Positions 34,101-44,149 of a stretch of 64,000 nt of DNA are shown piece after piece. Source of the stretch: Tribonema minus (taxonomy: Eukaryota; Sar; Xanthophyceae; Tribonematales; Tribonemataceae). The translations under genes and the position numbers were made by a program. The stretch is taken from assembly GCA_017506865.1 (NCBI GenBank), contig JAFCMP010000049.1:62001-126000 (forward strand). The letters are read 5' to 3'. The notes below the pieces were generated by a model. The model was not told where the DNA came from and did no database searches. It saw nothing but the letters and a program-made list of their open reading frames with translations. The stretch's first letter is position 1; each line of letters starts with the position of its first letter.

Positions 34101-36326
34101 CATGTAACTACTGAAAGCAAAGAGACATGAGAGCATGAGCAACATGACAATGCTGATCTAAGTGCACAGACATCACCATCCCAAGTGTCAGTGAAAGCGT
34201 ATGACCAATACATTACATCCAGTATCTGAGCTTAACAGGTGCCCTGAGCCGATTTCGTTGGTTCTGGTGGACACGCTTGCATGCCCCCACAAATATACCA
34301 TCTATGCGTGCTGCTATTCGAGTTTTAGTCAGCACAAAGATTGCCTAGCTGTGACTGAAACCTGGCAGGCAACACAATACAGGCCCAACCTGCACTTCAT
34401 GCTCATGATGGCATTCTGTGCCGAGGCTTGCTCTGAGAGACGCGTCTGCACATTACAGCGTGATGTATGTTGATCAGTTGAGTTTATGGCTAAAGGGTTG
34501 GTTGTGTTCGTACCAAATGCATTTAATCTGCACCGAAACCCCTTCAGCCCATTTATCTTTTTGCAAGAACTACATACACTGGTTCTGGCGGGCAGTGTTA
34601 TATGCATGCATGTCTACAAATGTATGTTCAGCCCAGGAAGCTCATTTCCACAAGAATGGGTTGGATGAAATAAGCTTCTTCCTGATGCTGCACACAATAC
34701 GGAACGACAGCTTCAGGCCGAAGCCACCCGTAGTCTAGATTCATAGCGCCACATGCGCTACCTGATGCACTGATCAGCACTGCGACCTCCCCAATGGCAC
34801 AGAGGAGTCAATGCCGGTTCCCTTGCCCCAACATTGTTTCGTTTGTGGATCTCTTTTGTAAATGAGAGTGCGTGCTTCGAGGCATGATAGCTAGATGGAG
34901 TCAGAATGACCTGCCCATTCTCATCTTGGATATCTACTGTACAGTCTGTACCAGCTGCAACACAATGCATCGCCTTTGACAAACTTTATGCGCATCATCA
35001 CTGGTCCGAAAGCTGCCGGTCATGAGAACAGCATGAGCGTGACAGAGTGACACGAGTAGAAGGACAGAGTGTCAAACTCGCTTCAAAACAGATTACTTGT
35101 GCTCGGCAGATACTTGCTTGCGCTGCCCTACCAAAGCACGCAAAGTCTCTAAGTGGCACTTGTACGTTGCCACATCTAGGTCGAGATTGACTGAGATTTA
35201 GAGAAATCAGTCTTTTAGTCATGAGATTGGCGTGGACCATAATTACTTCACGTTGAAGCTGATGTGATGCCTTCATTCTGTACGGCTGAAGCATAGCTGG
35301 CGACAGGCTGGAGATCATTGCAAGCTGCAGCTGCAAGGAAGGCGCGTGCATCTGGTGAAGCAGACATTGCAACAAAATGGCAGCAGCTAAATGCAGGACA
35401 GCTTTTCGGCTCGAGAAGGTTGATGTCCTCTGGGCAACTGGTGCTTTTGCGGCGACCAGGACCTTGGTATCTCTGTGGTCGGCTTCTATGTACACTAGAG
35501 TACACTCTCATACACTAGAGTTTACTGTAAGGGTGCTCGAGTAGCAGAAATCACACTCAGGTAAACATGTACGCACGAGGCAGCTGACAATGAGAGCAGT
35601 TTCTCGTCCTTCCTTGATGGCTTCCACCTGGAAACTTGACTACTCTACACAAGAATGCCAGGCTCAGAAGAGTAGAACTCGGCTACTCAACTTGTCAAAG
35701 AACAGCAGATATCAAGTTAGTAATGTGCACTAGGTTGCTCACTCATCCGCGCCTGTGAGAAGGCCCGAAGCATGCAAGAAACGATATCTGTGCCGCTTGT
35801 ACCATCAAGGGGGCACTGCGCTCTAACAGTACTCAGATCTGGGGTGTCTACCAGGTCTCATGCTACCTCCAGCCAAATCCAGCCTCAGACTGCACCGTGC
35901 TCAAAGCCCATCCTTTCAACACGTCTGCTGCTCAGCGTTGGGCAAGGGGAAATCCGCAGGCCCTGCAGCACCTTCGTACACAGCTATTGTGACTTTGTAT
36001 GCGAGACGAGCCATAAAGAGGAATGCATGAACTGTGAAGTGCCAACAGTATTCCAGGTGCAGATGTGCTTGCTTGATGTGCTGGCCGTTGTGGGGTAACC
36101 AGACGATGTCACACTTTCTCTCGATTAGTGAAGAGGCTGCAATGTGCACACCTGCAGCATCAGCGTCGGCTGTAGCTAAGTTTGATGAGGAGCCACCTTT
36201 AGCCCTCTTTCCTCCACCCTCAGCTGCACCTTCGCCTGCGCTGCTTGCTGCTGCAGCTGTAGCTGATGCTCGCCCCTGTTCCAATCCCTTCGCTTTTCCT
36301 TTACCAGCTTTGCTTTTCTTGCCCAT
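22119..36326 (-). CDS. GRWD1: GRWD1/Rrb1-type WD40 ribosome-biogenesis factor, 15 exons
   Basis: Phase-consistent minus-strand exons are 36326-36152, 33741-33617, 32365-32274, 31859-31797, 30967-30901, 30181-30125, 29395-29325, 29051-28923, 28529-28457, 28094-27983, 26916-26846, 26326-26161, 24022-23907, 22444-22286 and a tentative 22208-22119, about 521 residues. The order matches GRWD1 proteins: Lys-rich start ([14 protein letters not shown]), acidic stretch ([13 protein letters not shown]), [50 protein letters not shown], a second acidic run, [41 protein letters not shown], the WD blades AIWDTRRW and [23 protein letters not shown], and [21 protein letters not shown]. In yeast and animals the family chaperones ribosomal protein L3 and binds histones in the nucleolus/nucleus. 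It is longer than the usual ~450 residues because of the N-terminal tail. The intron after 30901 uses GC-AG. The last exon is the weakest call. Confidence 0.9.
30894..30900 (-). other. GC-AG splice donor in the WD40 gene
   Basis: Reading the minus strand, exon sequence AAGATTCAG is followed by GCAAGT. The next exon resumes in phase (NKIQ then VMKLADL). A GT donor giving the same frame is not present nearby, so this intron appears to be of the minor GC-AG type of U2 introns. Confidence 0.75.
33742..36151 (-). other. 2.4-kb first intron of the WD40 gene
   Basis: The largest intron of the gene. ORFs inside it on either strand (for example 34201-34473 plus and 35248-35511 minus) have no motif and conflict with the splice model. 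No mobile element is recognisable. Other long introns of the gene are similarly empty. Confidence 0.6.
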
Positions 36327-37853
36327 GGCTGCTGCAAGCAAACAAAGAAAAGCAAGTGCGGACGAATCAAACTGTCAGGGCCTCATAATAAATTGGCGGT
36401 CACGTTTGCCTCCTGGTGACTTGTGACTTTGAACAGGAATGGCTTGCACCCAAGTGGGATCTCTCATGACAGCGAGAGAAGCTGGCTGCACCCTCATCCG
36501 TGGTCAAGCCGGCGTTCAGCCCGACCAAACGCTGTTGAAAAGCAAAATTAAGCCGTTGTTGTGCACGATACTGCTTGAACTTGTCTACCTTGCAACATAA
36601 TTGCACACAATCAGACCATGATGCCCGGAATTCGAACATATGCGGACGAGGACTTGAGTAACAACACTTAGATGCGGGATTAAGGAGTAGCAACTACTGA
36701 CAGGTGGTCAGCAGTTGCTACCTCTTACCTTCAAAAGCTTCGCGGACTTTGATGACCTATCCCGTCGTCTTTTGAAAATTTTCAGCCAACCACGAACCTC
36801 AACTGTCACTTCAAGTGTGTACTTCAACACATTTTCACTGCAATGAAACGAAGCAATGGATTTTCTTGATTCTTTTGCGCGCAACCCTTGTCATGCACTG
36901 GGAATGGAAAATCCCTTGGTCCTTGGTCCAAAATGCTGTTTTTTTTTTCACTGAATAAACGCACGGAGTGGCACTTCATCAGGAAGGAACCTGACGGATT
37001 CATGTTGTGATTGTGCTGCATACAAACATACATGCATGCATATATTCATATCTACTGAGCTGATGTCTGTCATTCGAACCACCTTCGGGGACAAAGCGGG
37101 GGTAGAAGAGTTGCTACCGGCAACAGCACAAGCATTGCATGCATCACCACTTCGAGCTCTCTAATCATTTCCAGTGGTGATGGAAACAACAAAGGTCAAG
37201 GAGATCATGGAAACGCGTGCGCACCAAGCATACAAAAGTCTCACAGCAAGTGCACCGCGTAGCCATGACAGTAAGCAACATGCACTGATCACCTGTTCAT
37301 CACGCGCACCAACGCACGCATCGATGGAGAAGCATGTAGACTTAACAAGGTAATAGCATAAGCGGTCACATATTATTATCGTTGTTAAAAACATATATAG
37401 AGAGGTACATCCGCTGGCTGTGGTGCTGGCCGATTCGGTGCTTTTGTGTGGAGCACCTGTGCGCTGCCGCAATGGACAAGCAACAGACACAAGTCAACGC
37501 CGGGCTCAGCTGCGCCCAAAGGGGCGCGGCGCGTTGTCCTGGCGCGAGGAAGTGCTTGGCACGCGGCACACGTTTGTGCTTTGCATACCTCTGCCCCAAT
37601 ACATACCGATCGTGGAGGCTGCAGGCTAGAAGGAGTGAACCCATACGAACAGACGTCAACTGCAAATCACAACTGCTGGCGTTGGATGGGATGCTAAGAG
37701 GTCGAGTAGGACAGAGGGAGGCGGGAACATGCTAACAGAAGGGATCGTGTAGGAGGGGAGCGCATGACTGCAAAACTGAGACACATGGGGGCCAGCCACC
37801 AGGGGGGGTGCTGGCCAGCGTGTGACACACCGGACGACCGGAGCCTGAGGTGT
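36327..37853. other. Intergenic region upstream of the WD40 gene
   Basis: About 1.5 kb between the start codon of the WD40 gene and the stop codon of the GH26 gene, both on the minus strand. It must include the WD40 promoter and the GH26 3' UTR. Only short chance ORFs are seen; no repeat was noticed. Confidence 0.5.
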
Positions 37854-40646
37854 CTATTCGCCTTCCCGCTTGATCGCCTTGTAGCCCAGCAAGCGCATGC
37901 CGTTGCCGAAGGCAATTTGCTGCTGTCGTGTGGTCAGCTGCCAATCCAGGAACTGCCGCACCAAGCAGCACAACAGCGAACATGCAGTGGCTTAGCTCAT
38001 GGATACAATGATATGGCGCAAACCGCCAAGCAGAGGCAGGCATGTCAACACAAAAAATGTCATCACAGGCAAGCGTCACCAGCTGCATAGGTGGGTGTAC
38101 TGTGTTGAAGTCATAATGATATGATGCGGAATGCAACCTGCCTTCTCCAAAATTTACGCACATAGCGTTGAACCTCAGGTGGATAGCCAGGTGGATGGGC
38201 ACAGCTGCCTCACCTTGTTCTCCATGAAGACGTTGACCTGCTTGAGGCGTGGGAACTGGTCTGAGGTCTTCAACGTCTTGAACATGTTCAGATACCATTC
38301 CCCCTTCGCTTTTTCGCCATCTGCATCCGTGCTGCCGCATTCCGCTATGCCGATAGGCAGTGTGGGATGCAATGCTGCCACGCGCTTGTATGAGTCCGGG
38401 AATAACTCGGAGAACTGCAGGAATGGCTTATTGCTGCCTTCGGAATCCCCGGCCCTGTGTAAGCATGGACATGAAATCACAGCAGCAGATTGTTTAGCAA
38501 GCAGCTGTACAGATCCGCCTCAAGATGACGCCAGCAGTGTGACAGCCCTGGGAATGTTGCAGGCACTTGAAGGTGGACATGGCATTTCCTTACCGTAGAT
38601 CACGGAGTATAAACCCCCCCCGTTTTAGCAAGTTGCGAGGCCCGTGTTCGGAAGACGGGGGGTCTTATACGGGGGGGGGGGTATTATACAATGTACCCCC
38701 CGTCTTGCACGCGCGTAAGTGGCTGCGGTAGCATATATCGCATGATATACACTGTAGCACTCAGCGACTGCAAGCAGCAGGCCGCAAATGAACGTTCTGC
38801 AACTCCTACCCTAGCACGCCTGGTTCAAACACGCCCTTGGCACTGCAAACACACGGCTGCAGAGGCATTGCACAGCAACGCAGGCCGCACCACCTGCTTT
38901 CGCGCTGCACCACAACTTGTCCCTCGCGCTGAATTATGCCGAAACGACTTGAAGTTGGCGTAACTGCCATGTTTCTTTGTCTACAACCCCGGTCTTCTAC
39001 AACACGTGCTTACCCCCGGTCTTATACAGCATACCCCCGGTCTTGCGTACACACACACACCTCCCTAGGGAGACGGGGGGTCACATACTACAGTATACGA
39101 TGGGGGGGTCTTATACAAGAGGGGGGTTTATACTCCGTGATCTACGGTAGTCACAGTGCTGGGAGAGCAACACGTTGTTTGCATCAAAGCGTACTGCTGG
39201 TGCGCGCTGATGATGTCAGAGATGAACACCACTCACCTGTTGTATGCAGTCGTCATGATCATGTCAACGTACTCGTCCCCCGGCCACCATGCGCTGAATG
39301 GGATCTTGTCGCCATGCACCGATTTGGCATTGTACGAAATCTGAAACTTGATGTTGTCGCCAGCACCATTTGCGCGCAGCAAGTCGACGATGTGCCTGAA
39401 TGACTTCTTGAATTTGGGGATGCTGTTGCCGTCCTTGAATGTACCCCACGGGTACCAGTCTGAGTTGAACTCGTGCAGGATGCGCACCCACATGAGATCT
39501 TTCATCTTGCTCATGCGCTTGCCGATTGCTTTGAGCTTAGCATCATAGCCACCCCTGAGAATCATCTCTAGCCCGCTCTCCTTCTTGGATGTCTCATTGA
39601 ACTCCATGACTAGCACAATCTCATGGCCCTGGTTTTGCCGGCGCTGCACGAGGCACAGGCAACAGTAAGCCAAATCTTCAGCATGTGCCTGTCAAGCAGC
39701 CTGCAACACACTATGTAATGCTCTTGGACATCTATGCGAGCTTGCCAGAAAACTGGACAGGGGGTGCAGCGACCCTTGGCGACACAAGTGGCTCCAACGA
39801 TGACTGGCTGCCGTCCCTGTGCGAAATGGGCTACAACATGAATCATCTGAAGCATCGTATCCACACCCGCTACACATGAAAAAAACGCGAACACGATCTG
39901 CACTGCAGTGTGGTGTAACAGAACAACGGATGATGTACTGTGTACTAGCGGTTACACACTGTTCAGCGGTCGTGTGTGCGACGCCGCATCAGTACTTCGC
40001 GACTACTCTACACCTTAAGCATAGTGATGCAGAGTGCGGCTGGGGTGGTACGCGGCACTGCGATCAGAAGCGCTGAAAAAAATGAACCGGTCTGATTTGA
40101 TCGCAACACAGAGCGGTAACGCCCAGGACGAGGCATTAACGCCAGAAGCCAAGCATTGGTGGCTTTGAGTACTGAATGCGCATGACGGCACCGCACTCTG
40201 CCCGCACCATTTGCGCAACAATCAATCAGCACGCGGGGCAGAAAATTACTCACCGTGATTTCGTAATCCCAATTGTCGAGCACATTGAAGCAGGGCTGGA
40301 ACACCATGGCGATGGGGATGTGTGCGCCCACCTGTTTCTGCCTGTCAGCTATGGAAACGGAGCCCATGGACACCCCTACGTCTATTCTTGACGAGATTGG
40401 CGTCGGGGCCTCTACCCCTGGCTTCTTGATAATCGATAGAAGGCCACGCGCGCGGGGCACATCACGCTCGTCGATTACCGATACGAGAGTAGGTTTGGCG
40501 CTGCTGCAACCCAATGCCAGCATCACCAGCATGAGCGCCGCCGCGGCTCCTATCGCCCATGCCCTGCCTCGTGCTGACTTGGTTGCTGTTCGCTGGAGAC
40601 ATTTCAGCGTACATTGTGCCTCCTGCGCCAGCTCCAGGTCCGCCAT
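37854..40646 (-). CDS. Glycoside hydrolase family 26 (beta-mannanase-like), membrane-anchored
   Basis: Exons 40646-40254, 39643-39237, 38454-38214 and 37952-37854 join in phase to 379 residues. A short basic N-terminus precedes one hydrophobic segment (about residues 29-50, AIGAAAALMLVMLAL), so a type II signal anchor or signal peptide is likely and the enzyme would act in the secretory path or outside the cell. The catalytic domain shows GH26 hallmarks: acid/base Glu in RILHEFNSDWYPWG, a YVDMIMTTAYN strand, and nucleophile Glu in PIGIAECGST. Family members cleave beta-1,4-mannans and related polymers by a retaining mechanism; the substrate here is unknown. The third intron position hosts a 555-bp MITE. 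The first exon and upstream DNA are duplicated at 43.1-43.8 kb. The start at 40646 is chosen because the preceding in-frame Met adds only ten residues before the basic stretch. Confidence 0.8.
38593..39147. mobile_element. 555-bp MITE with TA target duplication and G-rich repeats
   Basis: The ends are near-perfect inverted repeats: CCGTAGATCACGGAGTATAA at the left and its complement at the right, extended by C/G runs to about 27 bp. Each is flanked by TA (38591-38592 and 39148-39149), the target duplication of Tc1/mariner-type elements. The inside lacks coding capacity but repeats a GGGGGGTCTTATAC-like motif in both orientations near both ends. It lies in an intron of the GH26 gene and would be spliced out. 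Confidence 0.88.
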
Positions 40647-41251
40647 GGCTGCTGATGCGCAGGCACCCTTGCACACACACCGCTGCTGCTGCCGCTTTGC
40701 ACTGCTGGAAGAGCAGGCTTGCTGGCAGGCTTTGCTGTGGTTAAACTGGTTACGCCGAGTGCAACGAATTGGGGGATGATCCCCCCGGGGGCACCTGACC
40801 GACCTGACCGGCGGAGCTGAAGAATATAATCAATTTTATTCATCAGGTCCTGCACATGATGATGTTGGCTGTTGGTTGCGCAATGGTCCCAGCTCACAGC
40901 CTCCACCGTGCTTCAAGGCTGATGCTGCCTGCTCAAGCTCTCAAAAGTAATCTCTATAGCACCACACACTGTGGCACACAGCCATCAGAGGTGAGATGCA
41001 ACAGTCAGGGTCGGAATCACAGAAGGACAACCGACACAAGCCAGCAACGAATGTGGCGTCGAACATGGTGGTGTGGGACGAGGAAGGACAAGCACACAAG
41101 GCCGACTCAAGGTTCTTGAGCGATCCTCGTGGAGTATTGCCTTTTTTGTGCCAGTACAGCGGCAGCAGCAGCACAACGGACTGCTTGCTTCAGCGGATGC
41201 TAATTGATTGGCGTTGCGCAGTAAGTACTTCTCAGCGACCTCGAGCAGTGT
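40553..41251. repeat. Segmental duplication, copy at the GH26 gene
   Basis: About 700 bases, in direct orientation, nearly identical to 43102-43801. The block covers the beginning of GH26 exon one and the upstream flank. A single-base difference (an extra T in the distal copy within gctttt/gcttt) and scattered substitutions separate the two. Confidence 0.92.
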
Positions 41252-42249
41252 CGCACAGCCATGGCAGTTAAATGCAGCAGTCGTCAAGATTTACAAAAAC
41301 AAATATGCCGAGTTGAACTTGAGGAGCCAGCAGAACTTAGCCAAAATCTTGAAAAAGCAGCAAGATGTCTGGAACATAGTGCAATGGCTCATACATTGTG
41401 TGTGATGGCGCGAAGTATGCTATTATGATTCATCAAGACATGTTGACGACTCGCCAGAGCTCCCATACTGCCGCAGCGGTCGGATGGGATGTGTCGACAT
41501 GATCAGTTTGCGTTTATTGTCACCTATGGGCAAAAGCAACCGACGGTTGTAAATGCAGGCTCCCTGCCATGTGCTGAAGCGTTCTGTCTTTGCTGCCAGG
41601 AAGATTCCGACAGGCCTGGATCAGGTGTACCAAGCCAGTTACTTGAGTCCATGGGGCCGGGTATTCGCAAGAGATTCACTACACTGTGGCACTCACTATG
41701 TAATATATTCTATAGCCCAAGCTTGGGGGCGGGGGGGAAGTCCTGAAGATGCCTGCAGGGGGAGGTGGCTACATAGCAAAACATTGCAATGTCCAGGATA
41801 AATTGTTGATGGCATTCGGTGATTAACATGCTGAATGGCAAAGCAGGAGTTCAGCGCACATTTGCCTGGTGCACCATGGTGTCTTTTTTTGCAACCTCTA
41901 CAACTCTAGCTCACACCCTAGGGAGCTCCTGACAAATGCGCGCTTACTCCATGCCGCATGATGCCGACTTCATGAGAGGATCAGATTAGTGCTGTCACAT
42001 CTCACTGTGGCAGCACAGGGTGTGTACTGCTCCGCCTTTGAGCGCAAACGCCAAGCTCGCTCAGCTCAGGCTGCAGCCCGGATTGACGGCATGCAGCTCC
42101 GAGTCTGCCTTGATTTTGCATGTTGCATGGCTTCAGGTGAAGCCAGGTCCAGCCACTTTCCTCCACCAACAGTTGATGAGTGCCAGCCGCAGCTCTTGAT
42201 CGTGCATAGGTTGCTGAATCAACTGACCGCAACCTGCTGCGCGTTGAAA
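41252..42249. other. No supported gene
   Basis: About 1 kb between the duplicated block and a tandem repeat. Only short chance ORFs. Confidence 0.45.
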
Positions 42250-42715
42250 TGTCACCTTCCAAGTGATGTGCCAGTGGCTGCAGGTGCACCATGGTGGTTG
42301 CAACACATAGGTGGGCGACAAACTTCTATCTATATCTTTTAAGCAACAGAGAGGCCGGCACTTGTTGGTTGGTGATGGAGCCTGAGGGGCCACAACAGCA
42401 GTGCTTGCTGCGGTTGACGAGAAGACTGGCTGATGTATTTACATTTCAGGTTAAGGCTGTGCCGGTGACTCTCCGCTTAGGTCTTGAAGTGCACAGTGTT
42501 GGCACCTTCCAAGTGATGTGGCTGGTGGTGGCAACAGATAGGTGGGCGACAAAGTTTCAAGCAACAGAGAGGCCGGCTCTTGTTGGTTGGTGATGGAGCT
42601 TGAGGGGCCACAACAGCAGTGCTTGCTGCGGTTGACAAAAAGACTGCAGTGGCTGATGTATTTACACTTCAGGTTGGGGCTGTGGCTTAAGTCTTGAAGA
42701 GCACTGTGTATTTCT
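42250..42715 (+). repeat. Two-unit tandem repeat, ~250 bp
   Basis: Landmarks CCTTCCAAGTGATGTG, AGGTGGGCGACAAA, AAGCAACAGAGAGGCCGGC, TTGTTGGTTGGTGATGGAGC and CACAACAGCAGTGCTTGCTG occur twice in the same order, starting near 42257 and 42507. The second unit is slightly shorter. No coding content. Confidence 0.85.
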
Positions 42716-43101
42716 AGGGCTTAGTCCCCTGACCACATCATGATGGCAATACTTGTTGCAGTAATATGCCAACCGGGCCCCGCTGTGTGCTCCGGAGAGC
42801 AGCAGAGTTAGGTTGTGGTGCACGCTGCACACATTGATTCTGCCTCAATTGATTGTGAAGTTGATTAGTGTCTGCACACATGGCAGCCGTCGCTTCAAGT
42901 AATGTATCTCAGACAGTATCTGGCATAGTACACATGCAACCGACCGCAGATGAATCAGACAGGATGCAGCACCACGCTTGAGCGCAGCCCGCGCTCGAAC
43001 TGAGCAACTCCTGTGCCGCCTCAGCCTCGCATCAGTGCTAGTAGTTGCAAACTCCCGCACAGCGATCGCCGACACGTCGTCGATGCGTTTCAGCCCCACC
43101 G

Positions 43102-43801
43102 CCCATGCTGTCCCTCGTGCTGACTTGGTCGCTGTTCGCTGGAGACATTTCAGCGTACATTGTGCCTCCTGCGCCAGCTCCAGGTCCGCCATGGCTGCTG
43201 ATGCGCAGGCACCCTTGCACACACACCGCTGCTGCTGCCGCTTTGCACTGCTGGAAGAGCAGGCTTGCTGGCAGGCTTTTGCTGTGGTTAAACTGGTTAC
43301 GCCGAGTGCAACGAATCGGGGGATGATCCCCCCGGGGGCACCTGACCGACCTGACCGGCGGAGCTGAAGAATATAATCAATTTTATTCATCAGGTCCTGC
43401 ACATGATGATGTTGGCTGTTGGTTGCGCAATGGTCCCAGCTCACAGCCTCCACCGTGCTTCAAGGCTGATGCTGCCTGCTCAAGCTCTCAAAAGTAATCT
43501 CTATAGCACCACACACTGTGGCACACAGCCATCAGAGGTGAGATGCAACAGTCAGGGTCGGAATCACAGAAAGACAACCGACACAAGCCAGCAACGAATG
43601 TGGCGTCGAACATGGTGGTGTGGGACGAAGAAGGACAAGCACACAAGGCCGACTCAAGGTTCTAGAGAGATCCTGGTGGAGTATTGCCTTTCTTGTGCCA
43701 GTACAGCGGCAGCAGCAGCACAACGGACTGCTTGCTTCAGCGGATGCTGATTGATTGGCGTTGCGCAGTAAGTACTTCTCAGCGACCTCGAGCAGTGTCA
43801 C
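43102..43801. repeat. Segmental duplication, distal copy (5' part of GH26 gene)
   Basis: Carries a minus-strand copy of the GH26 N-terminus (MADLELAQEAQ...KSARG) up to the start of the membrane anchor. Beyond about 43102 the sequence is unrelated, so the copy encodes a truncated chimera at best. The same upstream flank is present, so it may still drive transcription. The open frame here continues to 42845. Confidence 0.88.
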
Positions 43802-44006
43802 GGCCATCTTCCGCTGATGCTGCAACGTGGCTCTATTCTGTCTGGCTGATCGGAACGCTGCATCAAGATGCACACATGAGTTCACACAGTGTGTTGCAGT
43901 TGACGCCCACACCAGTTTGTTTGGCGCAGATCACCTGCTGTCGGCTGATGGCCATGATGATTGATCGAAGTACGGCAGATTTCCTTCATGCTTGCCTTCG
44001 CCTTCC

Positions 44007-44007
<1 letters not shown>

Positions 44008-44034
<27 letters not shown>
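44008..44034 (+). promoter_or_regulatory. CT-rich tract upstream of the light-harvesting gene
   Basis: A run of about thirteen CT units (interrupted once by AT) lies 115-140 bases before the start codon. Pyrimidine tracts of this kind are common near transcription starts in algae and plants. The promoter role is inference; as a microsatellite it is certain. Confidence 0.5.
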
Positions 44035-44037
<3 letters not shown>

Positions 44038-44149
44038 GCTGCCGTTACATACGGTATGTATACCCAACCCTTGTTGAACGAGGATCTCTCCAAAAAGCCT
44101 TTTTTTTCTTGACTGCCACTCCACTCGTCTTTGAGAAACCTCGCAAAGA

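Noticed and set aside
34201-34738. Plus-strand ORFs inside the first WD40 intron
   Set aside because: No domain, Cys/His-rich by chance, overlapping each other in different frames.
39685-39879. Plus-strand ORF opposite the GH26 gene (LLDIYASLPENWTGG...)
   Set aside because: It lies in an intron of the GH26 model, with no motif and no upstream support; probably chance.
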